Source: Meandrina meandrites (lineage: Eukaryota; Cnidaria; Anthozoa; Scleractinia; Meandrinidae). Taken from it: a stretch of 64,000 nt of DNA. Below the pieces are notes generated by a model. It was given only the letters and a program-made list of their open reading frames with translations. It was not told the DNA's origin and did not search any database. The stretch lies in NCBI GenBank assembly GCA_963693305.1, contig OY855903.1:19273755-19337754 (forward strand), given 5' to 3'. Positions 22,349-40,300 of this stretch are shown here, one piece after another (positions within the stretch are counted from its first letter, which is position 1; the number at the start of each line of letters is the position of its first letter). A program made the position numbers and the translations under genes.

Positions 22349-22508
22349 GAAGACTATAAAAAAAGCAGAGACCGATACAACGCAGAAAGGTTTTAAATTT
22401 GTTTTAAATTTGTGTACTATATTTCGGCTAGCCAAACCAGCCTTCTTCATTTGGCCAGCCGAAAAACCTTCCTAGGTTGTATCGGTCTCTGCTTTTTTTA
22501 TAGTCTTC
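22349..22508. mobile_element. Inverted-repeat element, CAGAGACCGATACAAC family
   Basis: Inverted arms of about 45 bp, left GAAGACTATAAAAAAAGCAG, right ending TTTTTTTATAGTCTTC. The core contains a GGCTGGCC-type dyad. A half copy (CCAGCCGAAATATAGTAC to GTATCGGTCTCTGC) lies at about 51920-51995. Confidence 0.7.
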
Positions 22509-24348
22509 AAAATATACCGCACGAATCTACAAATGATGGACCTTAAACCCAAAGGACCATATTGAATGTAAAGGCTCGTGTGTGTGCCCGCCCGTGTGTT
22601 GAACTCTCGCCCTCCCTGCTTTCCATCTCAATATACCAACGCATTGAGTTAAAGGGACATGGTCAGCTTTGTGGCCGCGCTGACCTGGACCCTAGTTTTC
22701 TCACTTTGAAAAAAGTCCACCTCAACCCGAAATCAAAAATACGCTTCAAGTACATCTCAAAATCCGCTTCAATCTTCCCAGTGTCTTACTCGATTTTCCA
22801 TCCTTTACTGAAAACCTGTTTCTGAGTATCCTTTTGGTCATCCTATGCTATTACTTAATCATATTTGGTTAAAACAGTATGGATCGCGTCTCCGAAAGAA
22901 CATGAAAAGAAGAGGTGGGAAGCGTGAAAGCGCCGGTCAGAAAGAATCGCCCGCGTTGACCAAAATAATGAAAGAAATTAACCAAAAACATTGGACAGCA
23001 AATCACCATTATATATGTTTGCAAAATAGCGTTTCTCGACCTGGCAAAAGGTCCGTGCAGTTTGTAAACGATTCGAACTTGGCGTCATCAGGCTGCTCGA
23101 TTTGGAGCTCAAACGAATACAACAACACAACAGATAATGTTATAAGCTCTACTTTAATTCTTCAATATCATTAGGAATGATGACCTGCCTGTTCAATTTC
23201 ACATAACAACTGAGTCCAGTTTCAATGCCTGCATTTTAATTTGAATAATTTCAACTACAGCACGAGCAAATACAAACGCGGCGCGGCGAAATAAAAACAA
23301 TTTATACTTTGATGTAACGATACAGACTTTGATGCATCGTACGGCGCTAGAAAAAATATCCTGAGATTCACACAAACAACATGCCAACTCACAGAAAGAG
23401 TGAAAGTTGTAAAAGGAAATTATAAAAGCAAAATATCCGATCGAAAGCAGAAATGACCGCGATCACTTGTGTTTCTCACCTCTACTGAATAATATTTCTT
23501 CGACTTCAGAGGCATTCGTTGACACTAGCCTTTCCCTGTACAAGTCCATCGGCAAATTCTCCATGGTTTCAATAAAATCAGTGTTCTAATAATGTAATAT
23601 GTATATAACCACTACTTTGATTCGCAAATACTTCGATTCGACAAGGTTTGTTGATGCGCTTTTCAGTTTCCGTTCTTCGCTCGCGCGTCTTGTGATGAAG
23701 TGTGATATGCAAATTAGCTATGAAATGGTATCTAATGCGCATGTGCACCAGCTGACCGTGTTCCTTTGAGCTAACTTAACACATAGGTCCGCAACGCGTA
23801 CATGTGTCTAGAGCGTTTTGCATTATTGTATTGCGAAGTCATGGCAGCGATTTGAATGTAATTTCAAGGTTAAAGAAGACATAAAAGAAAGAAAATTAGT
23901 TTTGGAACACCACCAAAATATTTTCATCTTTTCTGCTTACAATGCTTCTACCCTACAGACACTACAAAAAGCTCAATTCATTGCTATAAGTTAGAGCTTT
24001 CACACTATCTTTTAGCCCACCCAGACTTTGATTCTAGAGTTCCTAAATTGATTTTCAGTACAAACTCGGTTCTCAATGTTTATGACACACGAAGGAATGT
24101 TTACTCGCCAAAATGAAAACTCAGTGACAAACCTACCTTTCCATTCATTATTGACCTCGAGTATCTTTGCCAAACAAAAACGAAAAGAAGACCCTCGACG
24201 TTCTCCCAAATTAAACCGACATTTCAGCCCATCGAATCTCGAATGTAAAGAACTTAATGGTGGATCCAGAAACATCATGTACGCTATTACCGAAGTGTAA
24301 CGAGCACTGAGATTGATAAATATGCAACGCGATGGCCAACCAATGGCT

Positions 24349-24500
24349 CAATTTCGATATTTTAATATTCAGCCTAAAACAATAGTCATCACTTCGAGGC
24401 TCGGGGGAATAAACCCCACAAACTCTATAGTTTTTTTCCCCGGAGCCTCGTACTGAGGTCTATTGTTTTAGGCTGAATTTCAATATATCGAAATTGGGCT
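24349..24500. mobile_element. Palindromic MITE
   Basis: Arms CAGCCTAAAACAATAG and CTATTGTTTTAGGCTG extend outwards to CAATTTCGATAT and ATATCGAAATTG. The inner arms are CGAGGCTCGGGG and CCCCGGAGCCTCG. No coding capacity. Confidence 0.7.
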
Positions 24501-24781
24501 ATTTCAATACTCAGCCAAAGTTCAGTATTGAAAATCCCTCGACTCAAATTCATTCTAGCCTGCACTTCCTAACCGTTGGTTATTTCTAGTCTATACAATG
24601 CGCTTTACATGTATAACGGTAAAATATAAGAAGGAAAGAACCTAAAGCCGTTAACATGTAACTACCATGTCATTATGGGTGACAGAAACGCGAATTGATT
24701 GGCTTACAGGCTTACATACTTTTTAAGATGGGATTCAATTAAAACGTTGGACCTGATATCATATCAGATGGGATATATGTA

Positions 24782-25008
24782 ACAATTATTCCATGAGCGC
24801 ACGCTGGATATGAGAGGGTAGATAGCCGACAAGCGCAAATTGAATTTATAAACACCTCAAGAATTGCATATTTGAGCTCCCCGGCTGTCTGATGTGTACA
24901 CCTACCACTGATTTGTGAGGAATAGTTTATGAGCTTATATACCATTGGTTGTAAACCAGTCAAAACACGGGAATTGCAATATACCATGGCTAGTTTTTAA
25001 TAATGCCT
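24782..25008. mobile_element. Second copy of the ACAATTATTCC / ATATACCATTG repeat
   Basis: Same order of parts as 6321-6585 (ACAATTATTCCATGAGCGCA at the left, GGAATTGCAATATACCAT near the right), but the hairpin half is truncated. Confidence 0.6.
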
Positions 25009-25597
25009 GATATCCATCGTTCGATTTTGTACCACGTGATGTCGTTATTCCAATGAGATGGCGCGATAGACAATACACAAGAAAGTTGGTAACCGGTTTC
25101 GATTTAACCAACTGAATTGATGCACTGGTTGTGTCCAGACCCCAGGAAGAAGGGGATGACCGTCCCACCGCCCCACCATCTCACCGTCAAGAAATCTGAA
25201 CAGCTCTTCACGGAACGACTTTAGAACCCACCTTAAGCCACCCCCGGGCTTGCGCGGTCGCTTATATTATACTATTTTTTTGCGTTCTATGAGAGAAGCC
25301 TTGGTTGCACAAAAATGCAACAAATAGAACAATTTCTCTTTGTGGTGATGAACATATTTATTGAAAGTTAGACATGACATAAAACGGTTTCAGGTTGCAG
25401 CTTAATAGTACAGAATCTTGTTCGAAATTTAAGAATGTGGACAGAGGCGTTTCTTAGCTAAGCTTTGTGATTAATCAGGCCAGTGTTTCGTAACAGTTTC
25501 AATTAGGCAAAACAACTGACTTACAAAAAAATTGCAATGCAAGGTCTTGATCTGTGAGTCCTAGATCATGCACTAACACCACTTTAGCACTGATTCA

Positions 25598-30898
<5,301 letters not shown>

Positions 30899-31935
30899 CT
30901 TGGGGCGATCAAGGCTGGTCGTGAAGGTGTTCCCGTGCGAGGCCTCACAAGAAAGTAAAGCTGGATAATAAATTGGTTGCCTTAAAGTAATCTTTTGAAA
31001 TGGTCCTTGGGGAATAAAAGTCAAACAATTTTGAATACTGAAAAGCATTAAATTGTAGGTCGATATCTCCCTACTAGCTTGTTTTCTTGAACGTGGTTTT
31101 GGCGAAAATCAGATATATCTATAAACGTTGCATAAGAATACTTTTAAAAGGAAGTGCTTATGGAAGAAGTTATGTTAGGCAGTTTTGTTTGATCGTTTGA
31201 GTAAAATAGGCGTCTGCGCGAAGTAGCACCTGTATCATGGATAAAAGGGATTAGTTTCAATGAAAGAAACGTGTTCTACTCCGGTGGGCAAGTCAACTTA
31301 AGTTGTGGATGCAGTCTACTGCCATTAGATAACTGATATTTAAGCAGGTGAGGTTTGGAGAGTTAGTCCCCTCTGTCAGATTCAAAGCCCTGGCAAAAGT
31401 TTAGAATGCTAAATTGTAATCAAAATCTGGACTGGCTTATGTGTCTTTTATTCTCGAAGCTTAATGCCCTTTTGTATCTATTGTTCTCTTAGTGTAATAC
31501 TTTCCTTTCACTTTCGTGTTATTTCATTAATGACGAATTACGCCAACACTACAAATTTTATAATTATTCATTCAAAATTATATAACAATTCGCCATTGGC
31601 TAGCCAAGACGCTGTCAACTTTGTGATGAAAAATGCTGAAAATGCGGCTCTTGTTTCTTGTAGTCTCTTTTGCTTCTGTTTGATGCACATAATCCATGCA
31701 CGTACTTTGCAATGATACAAACTATTAGCAAAAACAAGTAGAAAAAAAGAGAGAATAAATAACAGCTAACTGTTTTCGTGCAAGGAGCTAGTGTGGTTAT
31801 AATGGTGTGACGCTTATATGACACAATGGTGTTCTTTTATTAATTCAAAGCAGACGGCTTCAAGACATTTATTATGACTATGTCATTAGCTCTGAGCTTT
31901 TTTATACTATATTATACAAATGCATGGTCGAAATG
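30899..31935. other. Spacer upstream of second transferrin copy
   Basis: Holds the presumed promoter of the second transferrin copy. I see no clear TATA box or repeat. Confidence 0.35.
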
Positions 31936-32104
31936 GGCCATTTTCGTATTCTCGGTATCGAACTGGAACTAGCTTGCAATGGAGGCTAATGCGGGCAAAT
32001 CTTTTCTAATGCAAATGAGATGAAGGTGTTTTTAATGACATTCCCCCACATTAGCCTCCATTGCACGCTAGTTCCAGTTCAAAACCGAGAATACGAAAAT
32101 GGCC
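31936..32104. mobile_element. Foldback MITE
   Basis: Inverted arms of about 57 bp: GGCCATTTTCGTATTCTCGG at the left, CCGAGAATACGAAAATGGCC at the right; inner arms TGCAATGGAGGCTAATG and CATTAGCCTCCATTGCA. It lies about 100 bp past the stop codon of the - strand GPCR. Confidence 0.8.
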
Positions 32105-32209
32105 TATTGTGGAGCTTCGGCCTGATGGGCCACTAACTATAGGCTCGAATGCAAAATTTACCAGTTAACCTACGTGTATAAAATGTGTACGCATGCCAGC
32201 TTAAAGTCT

Positions 32210-33076
32210 TCAAACATGAAACAGGCTCCCAATTGCTCTTCGGAAACTTGGCATTCTAAATGTATACAATATGGGGTTGAGGGCAGAATTTAACAGGCCA
32301 AGAAAGAGAACGCGTCTACAGATGTGCTCACTGATCATGGGCTGGCAGTGATACTTGATAGTTTCAGTGATGACAGACGGAAGCCAGCATACCGCAAACG
32401 TTCCAAAAAATAGAAAGATGGCTTTAGCGACTTGCTGTTCTCTTTTGCGAGCTGTGATGTATGCCTGGTCGGGCTGAATAAGCGTTGTTTGGGCTCCTTG
32501 CGCGAGAAGTGCCTTGTTGAACTTTCGGATGATTATGAACATGCGAATATACATACTGAGCATGATCAACAGCAAGAAAAATCCAATGCCGGCAAATAGA
32601 AACAAATTATAAGCGCGCTTTTCCCAAAACGGAACTAATAGCGAGCTTACAACGGATGCAGCAAGCCATATGAGAAAAATATAGATCTTGACGGCATTGC
32701 CGTTAAAAAGTGCTTCGCTCCGCAGAGGCCTTTCTAAGACAATGTATCTTTCAATTGTTAGAAACAGCACCGTCAGACATGACGCTTCAACTGTCAAGGC
32801 GAGTATGACGTTAGCCGAAATGAAATATTGCAATCGACCTTCTTTCACCCAATGCTCAAGGGCCCATAAAGGCTCAACTATAAGGCCCGTTATCAGGTCA
32901 GCAACAGCAAGGTTCACCAACAGGTAGTTGGAAGTCGTCCGTAGCTCTCGAAATGGGTCCTTGTACACAGCTACTATCACCAGAAGGTTCCCTGCTGTAG
33001 TTATTACAGCAAGCGCAATAGCAACAGCCACTTCTGTAGACGTGACTTTCACATGCAACAAGGGATGATTTGTCAT
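32210..33076 (-). CDS. Class A (rhodopsin-family) GPCR, intronless
   Basis: 288 residues with seven hydrophobic segments. Motifs: AGNLLVIVAVYK (TM1), NYLLVNLAVADL (TM2), TIERYIVLERPL (ERY in place of DRY, TM3), FAVCWLPSV (CWxP, TM6) and NSALNPILYTF (NPxxY, TM7). TM3 lacks the usual outer Cys and extracellular loop 2 is very short (WEKRAYN), features shared with melanocortin/adenosine/cannabinoid-type receptors. The N-terminus is short (about 14 residues before TM1) with no signal peptide. The ligand is unknown. It differs from the three GPCRs at 45-55 kb and is on the other strand. No sign of damage. Confidence 0.92.
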   Translation of the reverse strand: MTNHPLLHVKVTSTEVAVAIALAVITTAGNLLVIVAVYKDPFRELRTTSNYLLVNLAVADLITGLIVEPLWALEHWVKEGRLQYFISANVILALTVEASCLTVLFLTIERYIVLERPLRSEALFNGNAVKIYIFLIWLAASVVSSLLVPFWEKRAYNLFLFAGIGFFLLLIMLSMYIRMFIIIRKFNKALLAQGAQTTLIQPDQAYITARKREQQVAKAIFLFFGTFAVCWLPSVITETIKYHCQPMISEHICRRVLFLGLLNSALNPILYTFRMPSFRRAIGSLFHV

Positions 33077-33850
33077 CTTGCCGACTTTTTAAGGTCGGGT
33101 ATTAAAACACCTGATCGCGAGCTCCAAGAATTCAACAACAATTCTGTAACAAAAGATAAAGGAAATACAAATTTAAGGTGGTGTTCTCAATTCGTCTCTC
33201 GCTCATCTCCTAGTTTTTTGGGATTTAACGAAGCGCTCCAGATCATTGGGTCGTCTACTGAGGTCGTCACGTGATGCGTTACACCATAGGGAAGCGTTGC
33301 GTGACGACCCAAATGGTAGCTGTGCGGGAAGGAGAACATCACACACTTCGTAAACAAATAAATTTCTAAACCGCTTCAGATTTTAACTGAGAACTGGCAA
33401 GAAAGTTTTAACCTGCTTCTTATCAAATAAATGTACGGTGAACTATAGATCATTTTTCACGTGACGTCATCAGGTAAAATCCAAAACTAATGAGACACCA
33501 AAGTTTGCACCCACACCAGGCATAAGAGTTACTAAAACTATATCTGTTCGCAACTTTTCGGCAGGGTCTGCCGCACTACGCGGCACTGGTTCATACGGCG
33601 CTCTTCTCATGTGCCGAACCTAATGCATGAATTACTGTAATGTATTTTGAAATTCGATATAACAGCGCTCATGATTGGTCTAAAGTGGAGTGGCGTGACT
33701 AGGTTTGACCAGTCATGCATGAAGCTCGACGGCATAAAATTCGACAAAAAATTCCGGGAAAATTACATCGCTCACCGGCAGTAAGACACTACCTCTCTGG
33801 AACCTCTATTTTCATTCGCCCGCTGTAAACACTACCTCTATTGTTATTCA
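33077..33850. other. Upstream region of the single-exon GPCR
   Basis: Contains the presumed promoter. At 33237-33320 the motif GGGTCGTC faces GACGACCC, forming a small dyad around CACGTGATGCGTTACACC. No gene seen. Confidence 0.35.
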
Positions 33851-35265
33851 GGCCCCGGTTGTTCGAAAGCCGATTAAAATAACCCACGATTAGCGGTTAT
33901 TCCGCAATTAAATTTCTTATTCTCAGGATAACTAATCGGGGGATAAAATGGTGTTCCCGAAAGCAGATTTAACCTACGATTAACTATCCGTCGGTTAAAC
34001 TCAGATTAAACCGGCAAAACCGGTTACTGGAGGGAGAAACGGTGGAGCGGGAGGGGAGGGAAGGGAAGGGATAAAAAATGTCGGCTCCGACAAAATACGA
34101 AATTCAACGGAAATTATTGTAGAAATAAAAAAATAAAATGAGAAAAATAAATGAAGCCCAATTTCCTTTTACGAAATTTCCTGTGTTCAGGTATCAATAA
34201 GAAGCAACAGAAAAAGCTAAGATAAAAATTGGAGTTTTGACCAAAAATAATTTCAATGTATCCGGTGCAAATATTGCATAAACGCTGAACGAAGCTCGCT
34301 GAATGATGCAAGTAGGCCTGTGCAACGGCCGGAAATAAATAAAAACGCTAACCGGTCTAATTTTCAGGCTTAGTCATTTGTATTTTATAAATTAAGAATT
34401 GTTTCTCTAAACTGAGAAGTTCACGAAACCGGAATGTCTTCAATCCTCGCTGAAACTTTTACATGAGTTCAGTAAAAGTTTGTAGATTTCTCTTACATGG
34501 AACTAGTACGAACTACTGTGAATAAGTATAACGGCGACGGGCAATAAAGTGAGAATCGCAATTTCATGAATGAAACAAAACAAAGTTTGGTTAGGGGAAA
34601 ATATTAGAACAGAAGAAAGGCATTAAAGTATTAAACTACGCAAGAAGAATAAACTGAAAGCGTAGATTGATGGCTTGTTAGTTCAGACGAATGAACAACA
34701 AACAAGTTCGACAGTAAACTAAACTTTTACCAGATTCTGTCCGTAATCAAATGAATACTCGCCATTTTTAGGCCAAAAAAGCCCTTTAATTCCACCACCA
34801 ATGTTGCCTTTTACATTACAGCGGTTAGTGACGGACGATTTCTACCTCTGAGGAAAATGCTGAAATTTCTTTGCTTCGTGCTTGTGTATAATTTTGTGAT
34901 CACCGGACAGAGGTAAAAAAACCGCGGGAAAACCGGACGCGGGACTGCACGTCCTGAGAAAAGTAAAATTTGTTTTGGAAAAGTCGTCAGGTACCCTAAA
35001 TTGCTTGTCTTTCCTCACTGGACCCAGCATTAAAGCAAAACCACCAAACAGTAAGTCGGCCATTTTGTTTGTTTTGCAATTTTTTCCCCCGATTAGTGAG
35101 TTAATCCACCTCGCTAGGTGTGTTAAATTTAACCCTTAGTTTATCCCTCGGATAGTGCTAATCGAGCTTTGAGGAACACAATTTAATCGAAGAATAAATT
35201 TATTCTCTGGATTAGGCCGATTTAATCGTGGGTTAGCGCTAATCGGCTTTCGAACAACCGGGGCC
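33851..35265. mobile_element. Terminal-inverted-repeat element, GGCCCCGGTTGTTCG termini
   Basis: Inverted ends GGCCCCGGTTGTTCGAAAGC at the left and GCTTTCGAACAACCGGGGCC at the right, about 26 bp plus a repeated TAACCCACGATTA block. About 1.4 kb. A 73-codon - strand frame (35063-34842, starting MADLLFGGFALM) might be a relic of an element gene, but it has no recognised domain. The superfamily is not assigned. Confidence 0.75.
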
Positions 35266-35797
35266 AGGGCTAGAGGCATTGTTATGACCAGTTATCTATT
35301 GTTTTGAGAACCAATGAAGAAACTCGTTCCGAGAGGTAGTGGGCGACCCCACACCGGGCTCGCATTTTGTTTATTTTCAGCTCAAGAGAAACGGAACTTC
35401 ATGAGAGAATTGCTTTGGTAGTAATTCATTTTTGCTGTTATCCCGATTTGTGAGATCAGATTTGTAAAGTATTTACAAACTAATTTATCGAGAGAAACCA
35501 AATATATCTTGCGGAATAAATTTGCTTTTCCGGAAATATTATTATTATAGCAAAACTTGAGTAATAGTTTGCTGATTTGGACTGCAAAAACTTTTGATCA
35601 TCCTCAACGCAGGCGTTCAATCAACATTATTATTGTTTACGACTTGTTTCTGCGAATTGAGTTCGACACAAATACGCCGTTTGAATCAGCTGTCGCTCCC
35701 TGGTCGATGTATTTATTATAGTATCGGAGGTGGAAGCGGAATCATGAATCATGAATCATAGCTGTAAAATTAGTAGAAATCATGAATCTTCGTGTTT

Positions 35798-38310
35798 TTT
35801 TTTTTTTTTTTTTTTTAATTATCTATTTTTTACAGCACGCATACTTACATTATTAATTACAAAAAACTACATATAAAACTACAACAATACAGCTACTTAC
35901 GCTAATTACAACTTGCTCTAATTACAATGCTTGAATAAACAACAGTATTATTTAAACCGCTTACGTTACACTACTTTTTAATCGCGGACAATTACTACAA
36001 ACTTTTACTACGGTTACTAGAACTAGTGAAAACTGCAAAAACAAAAAAAAAACAAAAAAAAAAATGACAAAAAAGCGACAATTTACAGTATATATAGCTA
36101 TATTTACAGTTTAACTTGCACCTTTGCTCTGCTAGTTTCTATTTCTATTTTGTTTTTAAGGATAGCCAAGAAAGCGTCTAAGAAATAATCTTCCTCATTT
36201 TTTGAAGCGGTGTAAATATAATATTTTGCAATTATTGTACAGAGGTTTAAACCGAGACACAGAGGCACGGTGTCTGTGATGCCGTAAAGTATTTGTGCTT
36301 CAGAGAGCGTGATTACAGTATTGTTTTTTCTGTACCACCAATCAGTAAACTCTGTCCAAAACAGCTGGACGTTGGGGCAAGTTACGAAGAGATGTGTAAT
36401 TGTTTGCTTTTCAGCACATAAATGACAGCGGTCGTGCTCTTTAATACCGAATTTATGTAATGCAGCATTGGTGGGTAAAATATGGTGTACAATCTTGAAC
36501 TGAAACATCGAGAGTTGAATATCTTTAGTGGCCTTGAAAGGCATCATGTACGTTTGATAAATTTGCTGGTCGTTTAATTTAGCTCTTTTCAGTCTTTTTT
36601 CGGCGGTGGCAGAAACGAACTTCTTTTCAACAAGGTAGTTAGTAGCAAGTTTGCAAGAGAGCTTTTCAAGGGGAATTCTATCCATGTTTGTAGGTTCCTT
36701 CGAATGCGGCTGTAATATGCCTTTCAAAGTTTTAATCCAGTTAGATGGAATTGCTTGGCATAAACTGTAATAGGTTAGAAAGTTAGTTTTAAGGGCAAAG
36801 TGAGAGCAGAAATCTCGGTAAGGTGTAAATGTGTCACCGTTGAAGATATCTCTAATTTTTTCTACACCCGCTTCATGCCATTCTTTGTAGTACACTGAGT
36901 ACTTACCAATCCTGATGAATCTATTGTTCCAAAGAATTTCATCAAGTATTTCCTCTTCTGAGGACGGAGTAAACAAATTGATTGACTGCCAAGCCAACAA
37001 GGCTTTCTCGTAAAATTTGAGAGGAATTCTTACATTGAGATTTTTGAGATCAAAATTGCACTTAAGGAGAAATTTGCCACCACATTTTTCTAACATGGTA
37101 ACAGGGATATGCGTCCAGCTCGCGGAAGGGTAACCGTTATCAAGTCTTCGGATCCAGGTCGCTTTGAGAGCGTTGTTTATTGCATCAAAATCAGGCATTC
37201 CAAGACCTCCTTTTGCTCTCGGTCCAATCATTGTGGTTTGCTTTATCTTTGGGTTTTTCTTGCGCCATACGAATTGGGATATAACTTTATTAACATTTTG
37301 AATGAAAGTAGATGTAACAGGGAGGACAGCGGTGTTATAAATAAGTTTGGAAAGGGCTAGTGCTTTTAGGATGACAATACGGCCATGTAGAGTTAAGTTT
37401 CTAGGGTACCACAGGTTAAGTAGGGAAGTCATTGAAGACAATTTCTGTTCGAAGTTCTTTTGAAAGGCAGCCTCTTCATCATAGGAGAAGTGTATACCGA
37501 GCGCAAGTATGGGATCTTTTGGCCATGTTATGTCTAGAGGTTCCTCCAAGTTGTTTTTGTTTGCGCCCAGCCACATGCCCTCTGTTTTACTTTTGTTTAC
37601 TTCGAGACCTGAGCAGTTTTGAAAGGCATTGAGCAGTTGGAATAAATTTTGGGCAGATCTAATATCGGAAACAAAAACAGTGGTATCGTCTGCGTATTGT
37701 GAAATTTTGAATTCTTTTCCGTAAATATTGATTCCTTGGATACCTGCATTAGACCTTATTGCGTTAGCAAGAATTTCGGCGCAGAGCACAAACAGGGAGC
37801 CAGAAAGTGGGCACCCTTGGCGAACACCTCTTTGTAGATTAAAGAAAGCGGAGGCGTAACCATTATTTGTTACACAGCTTGAACAGTCAGCATAAAAGGT
37901 TCGAATCCACTGTTGTAACTGAGGGCCGAAATTTAAAGCCTCCAAGGTCTTAAAAAGGAAGTTCCAGTCAACGGTGTCGAAGGCTTTTTTAAAGTCAATA
38001 AAAATCGCCATGCCGGGAATGTTTTCCAGCTCAGTTATCTTTATGATGTCATTGATGAGTCTAATATTCTGTCCTATGTAGCGGCCCTTGACATAGCCAG
38101 TTTGGTCTTCATTTATTAATTTGGGAAGGACTTTAGCGATTCTGTGAGCTATTGATTTTGTTGCTATTTTATAATCAACGTTAAGTAACGTTAATGGTCT
38201 CCAATTTTCTAAATACAGCCGGTTCTTTCGTTTTTTTGGTATGACCTTTATTATACCTTGTCTTTGAGTGATGTTTAGTTTTCCTAATTTATGGGCGTAA
38301 TTAAAACTTA
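35798..38310 (-). mobile_element. 5'-truncated L1/Tx1-like LINE insertion
   Basis: Flanked by the 13-bp target duplication AATCTTCGTGTTT at 35785-35797 and 38311-38323. The poly-A tail shows as poly-T starting at 35798 on the + strand. The open reading frame runs directly into the truncation point. The long unbroken frame and perfect duplication suggest a recent insertion. Confidence 0.93.
36104..38310 (-). CDS. LINE reverse transcriptase ORF, N-terminally truncated
   Basis: About 735 codons without a stop from the truncation at 38310 to the stop codon at 36104-36106. An internal Met lies at 38011, but the frame extends upstream and encodes NWRPLTLLNVDYKIATK and EDQTGYVKGRYIGQNIR, conserved early RT motifs of the L1/Tx1 group. 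Then come IDFKKAFDTVDW, RGVRQGCPLSGSLFVLC and the catalytic QYADDTTVF. A C-terminal zinc-binding motif, CHLCAEKQTITHLFVTC, lies about 80 residues before the end. The endonuclease domain and the 5' part are missing, so it could not mobilise itself. Confidence 0.92.
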
Positions 38311-38387
38311 AATCTTCGTGTTTAAAACTTGGGAATCATGAATAACGAGAGATGGCTAAAAAAAATCATGAATAACAAATGAATTTG

Positions 38388-39045
38388 TTATACATCCGCA
38401 GTTTCTCTTGCTCTAAAGACGATTCTCATTGGCTGATTAATAATCACGTGGCCTTGCATAAATTTAATTGTATCCTGATCGGGATACATTGACCTGAACG
38501 TGATCAATGGCCAGAAAAAGCACGTGATCAAAACGTGACCAAGACCGGTGGCATGATTGTGGCGTGATGTTTTGAAGCTCACTCTTGGCGATTCCAGGAA
38601 ATTTGTCGAATAGTTCTTCGAAAGTTCGTGAAACACAGTGGAACAGTTTGCGGCTAAAACCGGCGCTTTCTACTTTTTATTCGAAAAACGAAGCCAAAAA
38701 ACTTTTAGAGCAGAAGGATTTCGAAAATGCCTGGATAGTAAGTCGGTTCTTTGCTTTCTTTTGTCCGTAGTTTACGATGTGTTTTTACATTTGCAGTATT
38801 TTATAGAAGAAATAAAGTCGTGCTCAGGCGTGCTGTTGTTAACGCAATTTTTTTTTCGTTCGTTTCTTTAATTTGTTCATTCTTTGGATGTATAACAAAG
38901 CACTTAATGTCTGGTCCCTCAGGAAACTAGTTAGTTTTGTTTTCCCTCGATTCTCGATGTTTCCCTCGACTTCGTCTCGGGAAACATCGAGACTCTCGGG
39001 AAAACAAAACTAACTGTTTACCTCGGGACCAGACATTAAGTGTAT
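38388..39045. mobile_element. Insertion with palindromic core inside the ATTCATGATTC element
   Basis: The uninterrupted copy near 48350 lacks this segment, which fixes its limits to within a few bases. It contains an inverted structure at about 38902-39040: CACTTAATGTCTGGTCCC at one side, GGGACCAGACATTAAGTG at the other, with a tip of CCCTCGACTTCGTCTCGGG. No coding exon is supported. Confidence 0.6.
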
Positions 39046-39415
39046 AATGCTTCCATGGAAATTGGAGGCGTGTGAAAAGAGAATGCAAACTACGAAACTT
39101 CTTAACAGTTATATCACAGAAATGGCCGAAAATAGCATTTTCGAGCGTCTAATTTTCAAAATTTTCCGGGAGGGCATGCCCCCAGACCCCCCCCCCCCCC
39201 CCCCCTACAGGAAAACACTGAAACTGCGATTCAAATCTTCATCCCTTATCTATCAACATGACTGTTTTACACACAGTAAAGTTATTTCAAAACTGGATGA
39301 AAATAATGGCAAATGAATCATGAATATCGAACAAAATTTTAAATGAATCACGAATCATTGAGGTAAAACAAGACGGGAATCATGAATATCCAAAGTCCAA
39401 TGATTCCGCTTTCAC

Positions 39416-40300
39416 CCCCGATTTAGTGGTGTGAAGTAATATTACTGTATACCGGAGTAAAATATGCTAGTGTAGTAGTGTTATGATCGCATGTGCTTGA
39501 TTGCATTTCACATCGATCAGTTCGCAGTAAAGCAACATTGTAATTTAGCATTGATCTTTACATTTGCATTTCCCTCCCATCCCGCCCAGGGAGCAGAAAT
39601 CTATATATCTTTTTTTGTTTTTGTTTCTTGTTTTGTGTGTTTTTCTGCGACTTTCCTCTAACAGCCGGGGTTTGATTCCTTTAGTGCATTTGGTTCGATT
39701 TGTTGGTATGTTTGTGTAGTTGTATTGTCCGTTTGACCTGTGCTGGAGTCTGGAGCAGTTTTATATTGATTTGTAGCTATTTGTTTGTTTATTAATAAAG
39801 GCTGTTTGCATCCCACACACTGCCTGGTTTATTTGTGTTACATAATTTAGAGGCATAGTAAATGGTTTCAACCCAGGAGTATCAGTAGTTCGTATAGTGT
39901 GATCGTCCGGGTGAGACTAGTTCTAAGAAGAACTGTTGTTGGTGACTGACGTTTCGACAACCTATGCGGAAGTCATCTTCAGAGTCAAGGATCAAATGTA
40001 AGCTTTAATAGCGAATGCCTTTCCAGTTGTACGTTCACTGATATTAAAATTCAAGGAATAAAAGCGAAGATTATATGTAGGCCAGTGATCATAGTGATAC
40101 TATCAGGCTACTAAATTAAAACAAAAGGTTTGCAATGTAATTCAGTAAACGACGTTGAAATGATCACCAGAAAGTTAAATGTTGAAATAAACTTGCCTGG
40201 ATTATTAGAGCACCATCCTGATTCCTTTGAAGAACGAAATTCCAAATTCAAGCTTTAAAGTTCGACGTAGTTACGTAGGTTGTGTCGACAATTTACAGAA
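39416..40300. other. Spacer with dispersed repeat copy
   Basis: Contains the better-preserved copy of the 26-kb repeat at about 39855-39995. No gene seen. Confidence 0.4.

Larger units (their letters stand above)
22509..25597. other. Spacer between dead exon and second transferrin copy
   Basis: No exon is recognised. It holds a foldback at about 24349-24500 (arms around AGCCTAAAACAATAG and its complement) and the second copy of the 6.3-kb repeat family at about 24782-25008. TTTATT at 25357-25362 is a possible - strand poly(A) signal about 240 nt past the second transferrin stop codon. Confidence 0.5.
35732..39411. mobile_element. ATTCATGATTC-rich element (reverse copy), split by a LINE and another insertion
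   Basis: The ends TCGGAGGTGGAAGCGG (left) and CCGCTTTCACCCCCGA (right) are inverted. The sequence is the reverse of the uninterrupted copy at 47940-48500, with the repeated motif ATTCATGATTC near both ends. It is interrupted by a LINE (35798-38310) and by a second insertion (about 38388-39045) that contains a hairpin. Confidence 0.75.

Noticed and set aside
39855..39995. Hammerhead ribozyme as expected in Penelope-like ends
   Set aside because: The CUGAUGA and GAAAC core motifs are not present in the right arrangement.
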